NCBI GenBank assembly: GCA_014529385.2
Contig: CM043960.1
Coordinates: 26,553,896-26,617,895 of the forward strand
Reading direction: 5' to 3'
Length of the DNA: 64,000 nucleotides
DNA from: Adiantum capillus-veneris
Lineage: Eukaryota; Streptophyta; Polypodiopsida; Polypodiales; Pteridaceae
The position numbers and the translations under genes were made by a program. Below the pieces are notes generated by a model, which was not told the DNA's origin, did not search any database, and saw only the letters and a program-made list of their open reading frames with translations. Positions 44,118-56,317 of the stretch are shown here, piece by piece; within the stretch, counting starts at the first letter, position 1, and the number at the start of each line of letters is the position of its first letter.

Positions 44118-44469
44118 TAATGGCGTTTGGATTTACGTTTTCTATCCCTTCGGATATCTTTACAATTATCATGCTAGCCATGCGCATAGGAGGAGCCAAG
44201 GTGAAATTTGCTTTGCCATTATCTTATAGAATATGTCTAGTTAGAAAACTTTAGTGCATTACATTTTCCTCTCTTTGTTTCCATTCTTGGAGTGCTCCTT
44301 TTGCTAATTACCATTCAATCAAAAACATCGAATTTTACCCAATTGTTATAACATTAGATATGTGGACATTCCTTAACATCTTTTCTTGCTTAAGTGTTTC
44401 TTATTTCATGGAAGGCAAGACTAGTACAACACAAACTATGATGCCTGAGATATTGCAAAGTTGGTGGTG

Positions 44470-45897
44470 AAGAAGCTCACTCAAGAGCGTGCTTGGGAAA
44501 TAGTAAAGGTCTAGAATGATCTATCTTGACAACATGACACTCCTAAACAAGAATTCACTTGGTTTTGGCTTTTCTTTATCCGGTTTATGGAGATGAAAGA
44601 AAATTTTACTTGCATGTTTTGCATCATGCAATTGGTCGGAGACAATGTCCATAGGTCGATGAGGATGGTGTGTAAGGAAATGATGATATTGGGTAAGCAT
44701 GGACTTGATCTTGAGAAATGGTTTACTATACCTATCAAGAATACTCAAATTGGTCAAAGTCGAATTGACCCAAATGATCGAGTCCGATACTCCACTGAAT
44801 AGTTTCTTGCTAGTGTGGATATGAGAGATGAGAGGACTAGATGGGATGCTTGTATCCATTTTGATGGGAACGGATTGGGAAACATTCTCTCTGATGTAAA
44901 GAGAGGAGGTATCCCAATCAATGCGTGGCTTGAAACTGCAAAACTACTTAGTGCCCAAAATAACATCACATCCACTTAATTTAGCAACCACAAATTGACA
45001 AGTTAATCGAATTTGTTGAATGCCAAGATCTACATGGTGACATGCAAGAGAGAGAAGAATTTATGCCCTCTGAGACCCCATCACTGGGTAGGTGGGAATA
45101 GGAGTAGACAAGAGATGGGCATGTGTCATGACGGCCTCACTAATGATGTCATGTGTGCTACCAGAGTCAAATAACACCACCACTTTTTGACCTTTAATTT
45201 TTCCATAGCATTTTATGAGTTTCTCATCATCAAAAGTCCCTTCTTACATAGTTTCTCACTCTACCACACTCATAGCATTCGCTGGAGGGGTAGAGTCAGA
45301 AGTTAATGCAGTAGCCAGTTCACTTTTAGATTCATTCGTAGGACAATCCATTTTTATGTGACCTACTATGTAACAACGAAAACTTCTATGTTCCTTAAAA
45401 TGCCCATTCTTTACTTAACTGACCACCTAGGATTCCTTGAGCAACTTCTCATTAGGTGTGGGTTGAGGTTTATTAGATTTTCCTTTACCCTTATCCTTAT
45501 CTTTGTCACTCTGAGATTGAAATTCAGAAGGAGAATTAGATTGAGATGTAGAAGGAGAATTAGATCAAAAATTTGGAGAGTTCTTTTTATTGTTACCATC
45601 ATCTAATTTCCTCAATTGTCCAACTATTAGAGACACACGGTTAGCATACGCCATCAAAAGTTTAACTTGTTGAGACAAACTCCAAAAATACTCTTTCAAT
45701 CGCTTTATGTATTGTGGAAGCAAAAAGCAAGTCTTTAGATCCTCGTCAAACTCCATCCAACTAAGCTCAAGAAGGGGAACGAGGAGAGACTTGGAATGGG
45801 CCGCCTTGTGGGCTTCCTTTGTAAGGTGTGCAAGGCTATGGAGGATGACGATGGTGAGGGAGAGACATGGTGAGAGAGAAAGTGTTGCAGAAGGACG

Positions 45898-45957
<60 letters not shown>

Positions 45958-46381
45958 TGAATGACACCAAATAAAAAAAAACCATGCTATATTTTGATTG
46001 ATGAGAAAACTTTACATATATAGGAGAACTAACCATGCAATTTTATCCATGCAAACTCAAGACTAAGAAGTGGTTCTCCTTAGTTAACCAACAGGGGTAG
46101 TTTCCCACGGGTAGACGACCACCATCGACTAGGGCTTGAAACCCAACATCCGCCTCCTTGTCCATCCACTCATGCTTCGAGGTGATGGCATCACGCGTGA
46201 GATGCATGGAAGCCAAGAGAACTTTGTTATTATTGGACTTTTTAACAACCACAAAATAGGATGTAAATTGACGTAACCAAGTATAAATGACAATAGAATC
46301 CATTTTATCATCATACTTACTGAGCTGAATCTTCTCGGGAATTGGTTCGTTGGTCGCCCGTGTAGCATTGGTCGCCTCCAT
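44470..46381 (-). pseudogene. Ty3 gag-protease remnant
   Basis: Minus-strand order: gag start MEATNATRATNEPIPEKIQL at 46381, gag pieces through 45756-45565 (CFLLPQYIKRLKEYFWSLSQQ), a knuckle-like block FRCYIVGHIKMDC near 45345-45380, then a protease with VVLFDSGSTHDIISEAV near 45130-45195. Downstream comes a VILGTK-F block and a frame 44859-44521 without known domains. The protease triplet DSG is intact, but frames are broken. A (GA)n tract at 45900-45955 interrupts gag. No LTR or RT was found. Confidence 0.78.
45900..45955. repeat. (GA)n microsatellite
   Basis: A GA tract of about 56 bp within the gag remnant. Confidence 0.95.
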
Positions 46382-46739
46382 GATGGTCTTGAAAAGCTTT
46401 CCATAATCTGGCTATGAGGGTGGGGTATTGGATCGAACCACCAGAGATGTGATGAGATCACAAGGAAATGCTACACCAGTAAGAAACCCTAGAACTTCTA
46501 GCCAGCAGACCACTTCAAAGCAAAAACCATTGAAAGATCATATGGTTGTTGGAAGTTTTCCACTGACCTAAATCCCATCAAAAAAATACTTGTATGAAGA
46601 TCACGAGGGACAAAAGTTTCAATTTATCTCCACAATTCAAAGCCAAAAGCCGACAAATCCCATAGTGTTCAAGCAATTTCATACGACCAAGCTCACATAT
46701 GCATATTGAGATGCAAATGGCAATGATTATCAGTAGGTT

Positions 46740-47645
46740 CATGACCTTGTACAAGCCCCTACGGATGTTAAACTTGAAGTTAGAGACTATCTGAAGATGA
46801 TGCAAAGCCTCAAGTTACCAGAACAGGTGATAGATAGGTCAAAATCAACGAAAAAAGCTCACAAAACTACACAAAGGTCACCACCAAAATCTCTTCCGAA
46901 GAGACAGATTCTTCCAGAAAGTACAGTGGATCTATTAAGATCAAGGGTTATCCAAATGTAAGCGGACAATTCTCATTAGTTGCAATCAAAAGGTGCAATA
47001 TTACAACAAAACAAGTCAACATCAACGGAAGCAGGTGATAAAGACAAAGCCAATGTAGGAAAAGTTCAACCCATGGACAATGCCACCAGAAAAACACTCA
47101 ATACAGAAAAAGATCTTGAGACGATCAAGTGCAACATTGTTGGTGAGAATGAAGAAAAACTCTCAAGTGAAGTAAAGTTAGATTTTCAGCTAGACAAGAA
47201 CCTCATGTCTTTTTGTACTTGGAAAAAATGTGGCCAAACACAGCTGGAAGATAAAGGTAAAGCCAAAGTGGACCTTCCACCGATTAGCACGAAAGGTGTG
47301 ACAGCATATGCCTCTACATCAAAGAACCCTCGTGGATCGAATACTTCTAGCAAGTCGGGCTTTTAAAACTTGAAGTCAATTGCTGACCCAATTGAAACCT
47401 CTAAGGAGACACTCGGAAAAGCAAAGATATATCAACCTAAGTACTCAAGAAATCAAAAGAAAGTAAAGCAAGTGTTTGTTCAGAGCAATTTAGTCAAAGT
47501 CAATGACCTGGTTTGGATTAAAGACAGAAAATCAACACAGAAAAACAAACACATGGGATGGATAGCATCACAATGGAGCTTAAAGGAACAAGAGTACTAT
47601 AGAGGTAACAAAAAACACTTACAACGTGATTTTTTTATTAATTAA
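46740..47645 (+). pseudogene. Unrecognised decayed coding region, Lys-rich
   Basis: One plus-strand frame stays open over ~300 codons apart from three stops (near 46959, 46977 and 47364-47366). The longest pieces are 46980-47366 (128 codons) and 47370-47645 (91). It is rich in Lys, Ser, Thr and Gln with no motif I know; VQSNLVKVNDLVWIKDRKS stands out. It could be part of an old gene or transposon; no family is assigned. Confidence 0.4.
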
Positions 47646-47649
47646 AAAT

Positions 47650-48285
47650 AGCTTTTGTTGAACCCACTTGATAGGTACATATATTTGGGTGACCTCTCCA
47701 AGTAGATCACTAAGGTTCAAGGTCATGATCAATGGCTACATTTCTTTATGTGTTGCATGTAGGAAAGTTGGAGTTTTTTCTTAAAAGACCATGGTTACAA
47801 AAGCATACTGTCCATGTGAATATTGTTGGAAATTGCCAAGGAAATCCAATGGAAAGAAAAAAGAAGCTGTCACGTCAAATTTTGTGAAAATTATTTCTAA
47901 AGAAGAAACTCCTTATTACAAAAAGAAGCAACCACACCAAGTTTTGCATATATTATTTCTAAAGGGCAAAACTCTTTGTTATATTTTGATGAAATCTCCT
48001 ATGTAGCAAGCCAATGTGTATCAATTGAAGGTAATTTTGAACTTGAGATGTAATTACAGTCTCTTTTTTGAGCCTAGGTCAAGTTTTTTTCACACAACAC
48101 TAGGTATAAATACCACCTTTTAAAATTGGATAAGGGGTTTTGTTTATTGACAGTAGTGAGAAGTGGTTTTAATAGCTAAGTTTCCATAGTTAGATCAAGA
48201 ACTATGTGAGCTTTCTAGAGCTTCCATAACATTTTTCATTATAATGCTTTTGCATTTGCTATTGGCATTGGCCTAGATGCCTTTT
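47650..48285. other. Unassigned sequence
   Basis: AT-rich with small open frames only (47791-48006). Probably flank of the copia fragment that follows. Confidence 0.35.
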
Positions 48286-48289
48286 GACT

Positions 48290-48520
48290 AACTTGGGTGC
48301 TGGAGAGCAGTCTACCACCACTATTTTCACTGATAGTCAAAGTGATTTGGTAGTTGTAAGGAACCCTCATGTTCCATGCTCACATGAAGCACAGTGAGGT
48401 GTATTATCATTATGTTAGGGAACGACTCTCTATAGGAGAAGTCAGCTTGGATTTTGTGCCTACTCAAGCACAAACCTTTCACAAAGGCTCTGTGAAGTTT
48501 GAGACCCGATTTTATTGAGG
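48290..48520 (+). pseudogene. Ty1/copia RNase H fragment
   Basis: The plus strand reads TIFTDSQSDLVVVRNPHV, then after one frame change VYYHYVRERLSIGEVSLDFV and PTQAQTF. These are the end of copia RNase H (D-S-Q-S-A-x-x-L-x-x-N-P and H-Y-V-R-E). A single frameshift lies near 48385. Nothing else of that element is recognisable nearby. Confidence 0.82.
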
Positions 48521-48529
48521 AAGACGAGG

Positions 48530-49150
48530 CCACTGCACAATCTTTTCCTCAAACCCAAACCCCTGACCCAACCCCTAGACCGTCTCTTGAGCCTTTACAT
48601 TCCAATCATGATAATCAAGCCCGGGAGAGCTCCCCTCAATTGTAAATGAGAGCTACTAATCAATGGGTTTAACTGGACATTACAGTGTACATTATTAAAC
48701 CCAATGTAAAGACAACTTGAGTCAATTTTGAAAAGATAATTATTCTCAGACTTTATTTGTGAGAAATTCCTTAACAATTCATTTTCGCATGAACATAGAT
48801 TGCAAGCTTACTGTGAACAGCTTTCTTTGATATTCGCAGTCCAAAGCAACGTGATATACTGTGTGAGCCGCCTTCTTCAATCAAGAGTTGCATTACACTC
48901 AAAACAGACGGTCATCCTTTATCTCTGCTCACAATGTCTTCTTCTCCTTTCTCTCAGTCACCTGTACGACAATTAATTGTACAGTTAGATTAGACCAATA
49001 TTTTGTGATGATAACTAGTAGGGAAAGAACTAACGCATCATTAATGTTTACATACAAAACATTCTACATTTTGCATGTTGCACTAAAAAAGAAGCAGGAT
49101 GGGGTCAATCTCGTTCTCCAAATCCTTGCGCACTTGTCGTAATGCCACAT
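48530..49150. other. Unassigned sequence
   Basis: No coding region recognised. Confidence 0.35.
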
Positions 49151-49154
49151 TGCC

Positions 49155-50140
49155 TCAAATGCTAAGAACATTTAGCAGATCAGGTCCACACCATAACTCA
49201 AGCATTCTCAAAGGATTGTTCAGGTCATTAGTTAAATCTTGATCCTGCAAAGCTACCAGATGACCATTCACTTGATGCCACCTTATGTAGTGGAAGGAAG
49301 CTATGAAATTTTGAGAAACTATCATGTCCTTACACACAATAGACTTCTTATTTACCTTGCATAACATGCCATCAAAATCATGGACATCCCAAGATTCATC
49401 CAAAAAATCGAGGCATTTCTCTGCCTTGCAGAGTAGCATAGTTCCAATCTTCATAATCTCTTCATCATGGAAAAAGTCAATGAACACATGCATGGGCATG
49501 AAGATTGAAACACGTACCAGCTGCCGACTAGCAATATTTGGTCTTAAGGACTTTTGTATTTCCTGATGGAGCTTTAGTCTGTAACACTCAGAGGTTCAGA
49601 TGAAGGGGTTGGCCACTTTGGACTGTCCTTCAAAGGACTCGGGAGATATGATAGAGTGCCGAAGCCAAGCGCAGAATGCGGAGCATTATAAAAGTGGGCG
49701 AATAAGAAAACCCCCCTTTCAACCAACGCTCTTATGATGCTAGTGTTATAGAGTAGCTCTCTTACAGTTGCATGGAATGCATCAAAAATGCCAATAATGC
49801 AATCCATCGGCTACCAGTCTTCTTTGTTGGAAGGATAAATATCTGCAATTGGCAGGTTAAACACACGATACATGAGTGAAGGGTAAAATCTATTGTGGAT
49901 GTAAGAAAACCTACAATTTGGTCGGTTTATTGAAAATCTTGTCGATGTTGTTTGTAGACGCAACTCTGAGTGCATATATGCGTGTTCAATGAGAACCTCT
50001 TTGACTGTTTTGTCCGTTTGTGACAAGCAAAAGTTTTTCACCCCACCTTTATAACTGTTCACGAACTCGTTGCCCATGCACTTTCTCTTCCTGGTCTGCA
50101 GGAGAACCCAACTTCCAACTGTAAGGTGGTGGAAAGCCAT
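49155..50140 (-). pseudogene. Unrecognised decayed gene of ~320 codons
   Basis: A minus-strand frame runs from ATG at 50140 to about 49580, broken only by TAG at 49811-49813, then continues in another frame to 49155 after one shift near 49580. The encoded sequence is not low-complexity: it includes KTVKEVLIEHAYMHSELRL, DAFHATVRELLYNTSIIRAL and FHDEEIMKIGTMLLCKAEK. Composition and continuity suggest a once-real protein, perhaps a host gene or a DNA transposon product. I do not recognise the family. Confidence 0.45.
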
Positions 50141-50144
50141 TGAT

Positions 50145-50671
50145 CATTGTCTAAATCAAAGCTGTTGAAAATTTTGACAGAATAAATACTTGCAAATGAT
50201 CGTCGAGGTCTTTTGTTCTCCATTAGTGATTCTTCTATGGCAAGAGCACATCACAGATGTGAGAGGAGGAGTGTTTCTGAGCGCAAACACAATACAGTCA
50301 AATGCGAGCAGAATAGTCAGTTGAACACAAATGAATGAGAATGAGCGAGAATAGTCTCCTATTGAAAAAGTGCACACAACTACATTGAGTGTGAGTTCAT
50401 TTGTCTTATATTTGGTCTTGACAAGAAGGATTTGAGAAAATCACAATGTATGTTAGTGTTAAGGTTTTTTATACAACTAAAAATTGTTTTTTGAAAATGC
50501 TGAAATTTGAGATAAAAACAATGAAAATCCGAGCTACCGTTTCGGTAGCCCGCCATCCATTGGTTGTGTTTCATTCTCTCTCTAGTGCTAAAAGGACCAA
50601 ATTTGAGTCCAAACTTTCCCTAATGTGACCCGGTTTTCCCATATCTCCAAAAATAGCGCTCTCCTTGCTAG

Positions 50672-50732
<61 letters not shown>

Positions 50733-51592
50733 TTTACATGACCCGGTCCTTCTCTCATCCAAGGATAATAGCTATTGGTATCATCTTAAGCAACAAGCTA
50801 GCCTAAGAATAGGGAGATTCAAGAAGACTTTATGCCAAAACCTTGGCAAGTATTAGTCAACATTGCTCAAAAGAAGGTGGAAACTCAAAGGCTTCACAAT
50901 ATATGTATGTTGAAACATGAATCAAGAATAATTTCGTTGTTCACTATCAATCACTACTATACATCAACACCTCCATGTCAAGCTTTCCTTGCTCTAAGTC
51001 AAGCTTTGCCTAGGCATACTAATACGAAAACAATGACATGTAAGAAAACAAGAACTGAGATTTCTCAACTTGTCAAATGTTGTTAATGAGATAGGATATA
51101 TTCAATATCCCCAAATAATACCACCTTGAGAGAGTTTATCATTCACATTGATAAGAATAACCATTAATCTTTAAGATGCAATAAAATATTGTTTAAATTT
51201 CCTCATGGTGCAGTGATTAAGACTTGAGATTTGAAACATCTTAGAGACAACCAATAACAAAAAATTGAAATATCCATAAATGTCAACAATGTTTCTCATA
51301 CCTATACAAAGCTCTAGTAATTTAGATTAAATACTCTCACTCAACACGACACCATTTAGAAAACAAATAGGTTTATATTGCACAAAAGTGTGGATACAAA
51401 AGCATTAATAGAGGATTTAAACCTCATGAAAAAATGTACAAAGGGTTACAATTCTATTGTTGCTAGGTGTTGAAGCAATTGACCAACACACATCAAATCC
51501 AATGGGTTAACAAAGGCACATTAATTATTCTTTCACTTTTTTGCCTAAAGCCGGCTTTGCAACTCCTATTCCTAAGAAAGCTATGTAATGAT
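50145..51592. other. Unassigned sequence with (TC)n tract
   Basis: The (TC)n tract is at 50674-50730. No gene is recognised in the rest; open frames are short. Confidence 0.4.
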
Positions 51593-51597
51593 GAAAG

Positions 51598-51643
51598 TGT
51601 CAAAGTCGAGGATACGAAAGCGTAGAGACCAAGGGGAGTGAGC

Positions 51644-51712
<69 letters not shown>

Positions 51713-51903
51713 TCCTGAACCAATCAACCTTGGCAATGAATTACTCAATGTGTATACAATGGAGGCAAGGGGTTGCTTATATAGCAATCCCAGTAAATTG
51801 CCCTACCTAAGACTTTGACAAATAAGTAAAATAAATACCTAAAAGCCAAGCTAAATAATGGGATCACATTAGGCAGTTCCCTTGAGATGCCTAAACTTTA
51901 ACA
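51598..51903 (-). repeat. 3' LTR of the non-autonomous element
   Basis: 306 bp with a (GA)n tract at 51646-51710. It matches 53898-54187 on both sides of the tract, including TTGAACCAATCAACC- or TCCTGAACCAATCAACC-like sequence and GGGGTTGCTTATATAGCAAT. Confidence 0.85.
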
Positions 51904-52489
51904 CCCTCTCTGCAGCTCATAGTGGACATCAAATAGTGAGACCAAGTCGATGAAGAAGCTACCATGGACACCCTAGTAGTGGCCACCAACAACTGGATAC
52001 ACCTCGGTGTTTCTCTCCTCAACTTTGTACCTAAAAGTAATGCCATCTTGAGCATTCGTTGCCTCTTATAGAAACTTTGAGCTATAGACCATACTACGTC
52101 CAATAATCCCCATTCATGAACTGTGAACACATCACGTCCAAAATATAAAACTCAAAGATAATGAACAGTTGGAACACATCTTGTCCATAATCTAAATAAA
52201 AACAATGGATTGGTGCACTCATCCATAGTGTTTTAGATGTCTGATTGGTTCCCTGCCAGATGCATGTGCATTGAACTCCAGACTACGGTTCCAAACACCA
52301 GTAACTTGAACTCCAACACAAGGGTCCACATTAATTATAGGGAGCATTCATTGCTTGCCCCTCTCTGCCACTCACAAGCCTCTCTTTGGCTGAAGCTAAT
52401 GGTAACACCTGTCATTTGACTAGAAATGTGACGTCGAGGCCACATGGCCACCGCCACGAGTGCCATGCCAATATCCTCTGTCAAATATT

Positions 52490-53400
52490 TATTACCGTAA
52501 TCTCTGTCTAGCTTGCCTTTGTCGTTGTCTATTTGTGAGTTCTTGCTTGCCTTTGGCTTCAAACTTTCGAGCCAAACAAAGCATCAAATCACAATCATGA
52601 CTGTTGTGATCGTACCTTGTGGGTACCAAGGCAGCTAACTGAGTATTGGTACTTCCATCCTCATCCAAACAACCTTTGCCACTATCCTCTAGCAAAATGT
52701 GCCATTTGCTTTTGACTTCACAAACTCGAGCCAAACAAATTGTTGGGTTCCTTGAGAATTGAGCCGGTGTATAGGCCGCTAAATGGATGGTTGTCAATCC
52801 ATTATCCATAGCTTTTGGTTGTCTTTGGTCGCTGTTGTTGCGGGTGCTCGAGCAAGGGGAGTCCATTTTGAAGTTGCAAGATCTGGTAATTGGGTACCTT
52901 CTTGCACTCCAAAAAATGGTCGTACAAACCAAGCCAAAAGAGATCCAAGCCACTTCAACTCCACCGCAAAAGGAACTCCACACGCAATGGGCTTCGCACA
53001 ATCTGCTATCCCTCTCTAAAATTTGAAACTCTGTCAGCAATAGCCGGTTTGCATGTTTGCCTTGTGGTAGGCTTCAAACAAATCCAAAGCTCCACAATAA
53101 ATTGTGCATAGCAAGGGCTAAGAGCTCCATTGAAGCCGATGTCAATCCTGTCCTCTGCAAATCCAAAGCCTCGTAGCAAAATCCGTCCTCTTCGGAGTCG
53201 AAAGCTCTATGGGGGATGCCGTTCCAAGCCGGATGATAGGGACTAAATGACGCGGTACAAAACTGCTCCTCATTGCTTCACAAAACCGCTCCGTAATTTG
53301 CTTCTTCGTCTCCCAAGCTACTTCACAATCTGCCTTTGGGTGAGTCGCCTCCAATGTTGGCCGACTAATCTCACAAGGCACAATTGTGATTCCCAATCCC
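52490..53400 (-). pseudogene. Internal open frames of the non-autonomous element
   Basis: Two minus-strand frames, 53040-52492 (182 codons) and 53396-53142 (84), fill part of the interior. They are Cys/Arg/Ser-rich without retroelement motifs, and the opposite strand is also open over part of the stretch (52783-53111). They may be chance frames or a captured sequence. Near 53404-53424 a copy of LTR end plus polypurine tract (CTTTAACACCCTCTCT) recurs, which marks a rearrangement. Confidence 0.35.
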
Positions 53401-53575
53401 GTGCCAAAACTTTAACACCCTCTCTTAATCAGAGGCCAAGGCCTTGCTACCTGCATCATTTTGAAACACTTGCAGCGCGCAGGCCAGTGTGGAGAAACAA
53501 GGGACAATAGGCGTGTGTTTTAAAACACTGGTGCACCAAGGGTTTGCACCACCTGGGGCATCTTGACACGCAAAT

Positions 53576-53597
53576 GGGGGGGGGGGGGGGGGGGGGG
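53576..53597. repeat. Poly-G run (22 bp)
   Basis: An uninterrupted G tract inside the non-autonomous element. Confidence 0.9.
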
Positions 53598-53897
53598 CAG
53601 AGTGCCGGATGGCGGGGTTACGGGAATCTCAGAATGCAAGTGACAAGGGGGGTCACAAAGTTGCTGTGGGGCAATGTTTTAAAACGCTGCAGCACTTGTG
53701 TTATCGTCTGTTGTTGACCTAGCATTTTGAAACGCTAATGGACTGGAGGCTTGAGGCAGCGGCAGTCATTAGAGGGAGGGGAAGAGCGACACCTGTGTTT
53801 CAAAACATTGTAGTCGGTGAAGGTGCCGGTGACAGTGGGTCACACTCTTCTTCTCAAGGGGATCTCTTCTCTAAGAACTGCTCATCCGGCTCTGACA

Positions 53898-53945
53898 TGT
53901 CAAAGTCGACGATGCAGAAGTGTAGAGACCAAGGGGGGGGGGGGG

Positions 53946-53996
<51 letters not shown>

Positions 53997-54187
53997 TCTT
54001 GAACCAATCAACCTTGGCAATGAATAACTAAATGTGTAAGCAATTGAGGCAAGGGGTTGCTTATATAGCAATCCCAATAAATTACCCTACCCAAGTCTTT
54101 GACAAATACGTAAAATAAATACCTAAAAGCCAAACTAAATAATGGGATCACATTGGGTAGTTCACTTGAGATGCCTAAACTTTAACA
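53898..54187 (-). repeat. 5' LTR of the non-autonomous element
   Basis: 290 bp, with a G run (53933-53948) followed by (GA)n (53949-53994) at the place where the other LTR has only (GA)n. Confidence 0.85.
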
Positions 54188-54810
54188 AAAAGAAGCTAGA
54201 GAGCCTGGTGCACCCACTATTGTAATAGTTACCTCTTTTCAGCCCAAATATCTAATTTAGAGCCATAGGTATATAATCCAAAGATTGTAATTATTAGGCT
54301 CAATTACTGTGAACTAAGAACACCATATTAGTGAATTTGGGAATTTCCCATTTTCCACTTTCAAGAAAAGCTTAAGATTTGACCACATGGCTAAATCTTA
54401 GCCAAAGTTTTGAGAGCATGGCTGAAAGAGCTTTTCAAGTACTATCTTGTGGAAGTCTTTGGCCTTACAAAATAGTTTGAGACTTTTCCATATGGCCAAA
54501 TCTTCAAGAAATTGGTGACTCCCAAATTGGCTCTAAAGTTTCAAACTCTCTCTAATATGGTGTTTAAGGTGTACGTGCGATTTTGGCCTACGCTTGTGCA
54601 CTCACATCTCCTTGTACGTGTATGGCATTGAAATGAAACTTCAGGTGTTGCTTCTACATGCTCTTAGCTTCATGCACATGTCTTTTGTGTTGTGCTTGAA
54701 TGTGTATGTGCGATGCATCGAGTGGTTTTAGCTCAAGGTTTCTTTGTGTACTAATCTTGATTTTTAGAGGTAATTAGAGGTTTAAAAGTGTTTCTAAGCT
54801 TTGGACAGAG
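54188..54810. other. Unassigned sequence left of the copia element
   Basis: No coding region recognised. It continues after the copia element at 60435. Confidence 0.4.
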
Positions 54811-54815
54811 GTATC
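54811..54815. repeat. Target-site duplication of the copia element (left copy)
   Basis: GTATC, repeated exactly at 60430-60434. Confidence 0.92.
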
Positions 54816-55007
54816 TGAAGGAGTACGAGCGGAAGTGCGACGCGAGACAGAGTGCAAGAAGAAGAGCACGACGATATGGTGAACTCTCTCTACTGTAATG
54901 TGTAGAACATAGTGAGTTCTTATTAGGTTTTAACAAAAGAATATGTGTACATACCTGGCGGCCCGCCCACCTACCTGGGCGACCACATTGGGCTTCATAC
55001 CCCAACA
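54816..55007 (-). repeat. 3' LTR of the copia element
   Basis: 192 bp, starting TGAAGGAGTACG and ending CCCCAACA. The polypurine tract follows at 55008-55025 (minus strand AAGTGGGAGGT). Confidence 0.95.
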
Positions 55008-55096
55008 ACCTCCCACTTAAAGTCCAATGTGGTACTTTAAGTGTGAGAGAAGCTACTATACAAGCTAATATACAAGAGATGTAGAGAAGTGATGAT

Positions 55097-56317
55097 CTAC
55101 CCTACACCTAGCTGCTTGCAAAAATGCGCAAAGCTCTCTGACGGAAGTCCTTTTGTAAGTAGATCAGCAGGATTTTCTGTGGTGTGAACTTTGACAAGCT
55201 GAAGTTGCTTATCCTCGAGCATTTCCCTGATGAAATGATACTTCACATCCACATGCTTTGTCTTTGAGTGATAAACTGGATTGCGAGCCAATTGTATAGC
55301 ACTTTGACTATCACAATATAACACATGCATCTCTTCTTTGATTCCCAAATCTGTTACTAGTAGATTAAGCCAAATTGATTCTTTGCATGCCTCTGATGCT
55401 GCAACATATTCAGCCTTTGTAGTAGACTGAGTAACACAATCTTGTAATCTCGAACACCATGATACTGCTCCACCAGCCAATGTAAAGACATACCCTGACA
55501 TAGACCTTCGGTTGTCTAAGTCACCTGCATAATCTGAGTCTGTAAAACCCTTTACACTTAGCTCCTGACTCCCATAGCATATATACATACTCTTTGTAGC
55601 TTTCAGGTATCTCAATATTCCTTTCACTGCCTCCCAATGTTTCTTGCCTGGGTTTGACATGTATCGACTTACTACTCCCACTGCAAATGCAATGTCTGGG
55701 CGAGTAGCAATCATTGCATACATCAAACTACCCACTGCAGACGCATATGGAATCTTATCCATTTCAGCCTCTTCTTCCTCAGACATGGGACAATCTTGTT
55801 TGCTAAGTTTCACATATGGTGGCAGTGGAACACTCAATGCCTTTCCCTTCTCCATATTGAAACGGTGCAAAACCTTGTCAATATACTCTGTTTGAGATAA
55901 CCAAATCAACTTCTTTGATCTGTCTCTCTCAATGCGCATACCAAGTATATGAATTGCCTTACCCATGTCTTTCATGTCAAACGATTTTGCCATCTTTGAC
56001 TTCAAAGCTGAAATTTCTTCCAAGTGCTTGCCAGCAATCAACATGTCATCCACATACAAAATAAGGATCAGCCAACTGCCATCCTTAACCTTCTTTGTAT
56101 ATAGACAGTGATCGAACTCACTAAGTTTGTAGCCTTGAGAAAGCATAAACTTGTGGAACTTATGGTACCATGCCCTCAGTGATTGTTTTAAGCCATAAAG
56201 ACTCTTTAACAACTGGCATACCAAATCTTCCTTGCATTTCTCAACAAACCCTTCTGGCTGCTGCATGTAAATTTCCACATCTAAATCACCATGCAAGAAC
56301 GCTGTCTTGACATCCAT
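55097..56317 (-). pseudogene. Copia RT C-terminal half and RNase H
   Basis: An intact 406-codon stretch begins inside RT at MDVKTAFLHGDLDVEIYMQQ. It includes the active site LILYVDDMLIAG, then RNase H: VGSLMYAMIATRPDIAFAVG, GFTDSDYAGDLDNRRS, STTKAEYVAASEACKE, LYCDSQSAIQLARNPVYHSK and ADLLTKGLPS. It ends near the 3' LTR as expected. RT and RNase H copy element RNA to DNA. It is separated from the upstream RT part by a 1-base frameshift. Confidence 0.95.

Larger units (their letters stand above)
51598..54187 (-). mobile_element. Non-autonomous LTR element (LARD/TRIM-like)
   Basis: Direct repeats at 51598-51903 and 53898-54187 both begin TGTCAAAGTCGA and end CTTTAACA. Between them are about 2.0 kb without RT, integrase or protease. 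Right of the left LTR, the minus strand reads GCAGAGAGGG, a polypurine tract. Left of the right LTR is GGCTCTGA, part of an initiator-Met primer binding site. Flanks GAAAG and AAAAG agree at 4 of 5 bases. It would need another element's enzymes to move. Confidence 0.8.
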
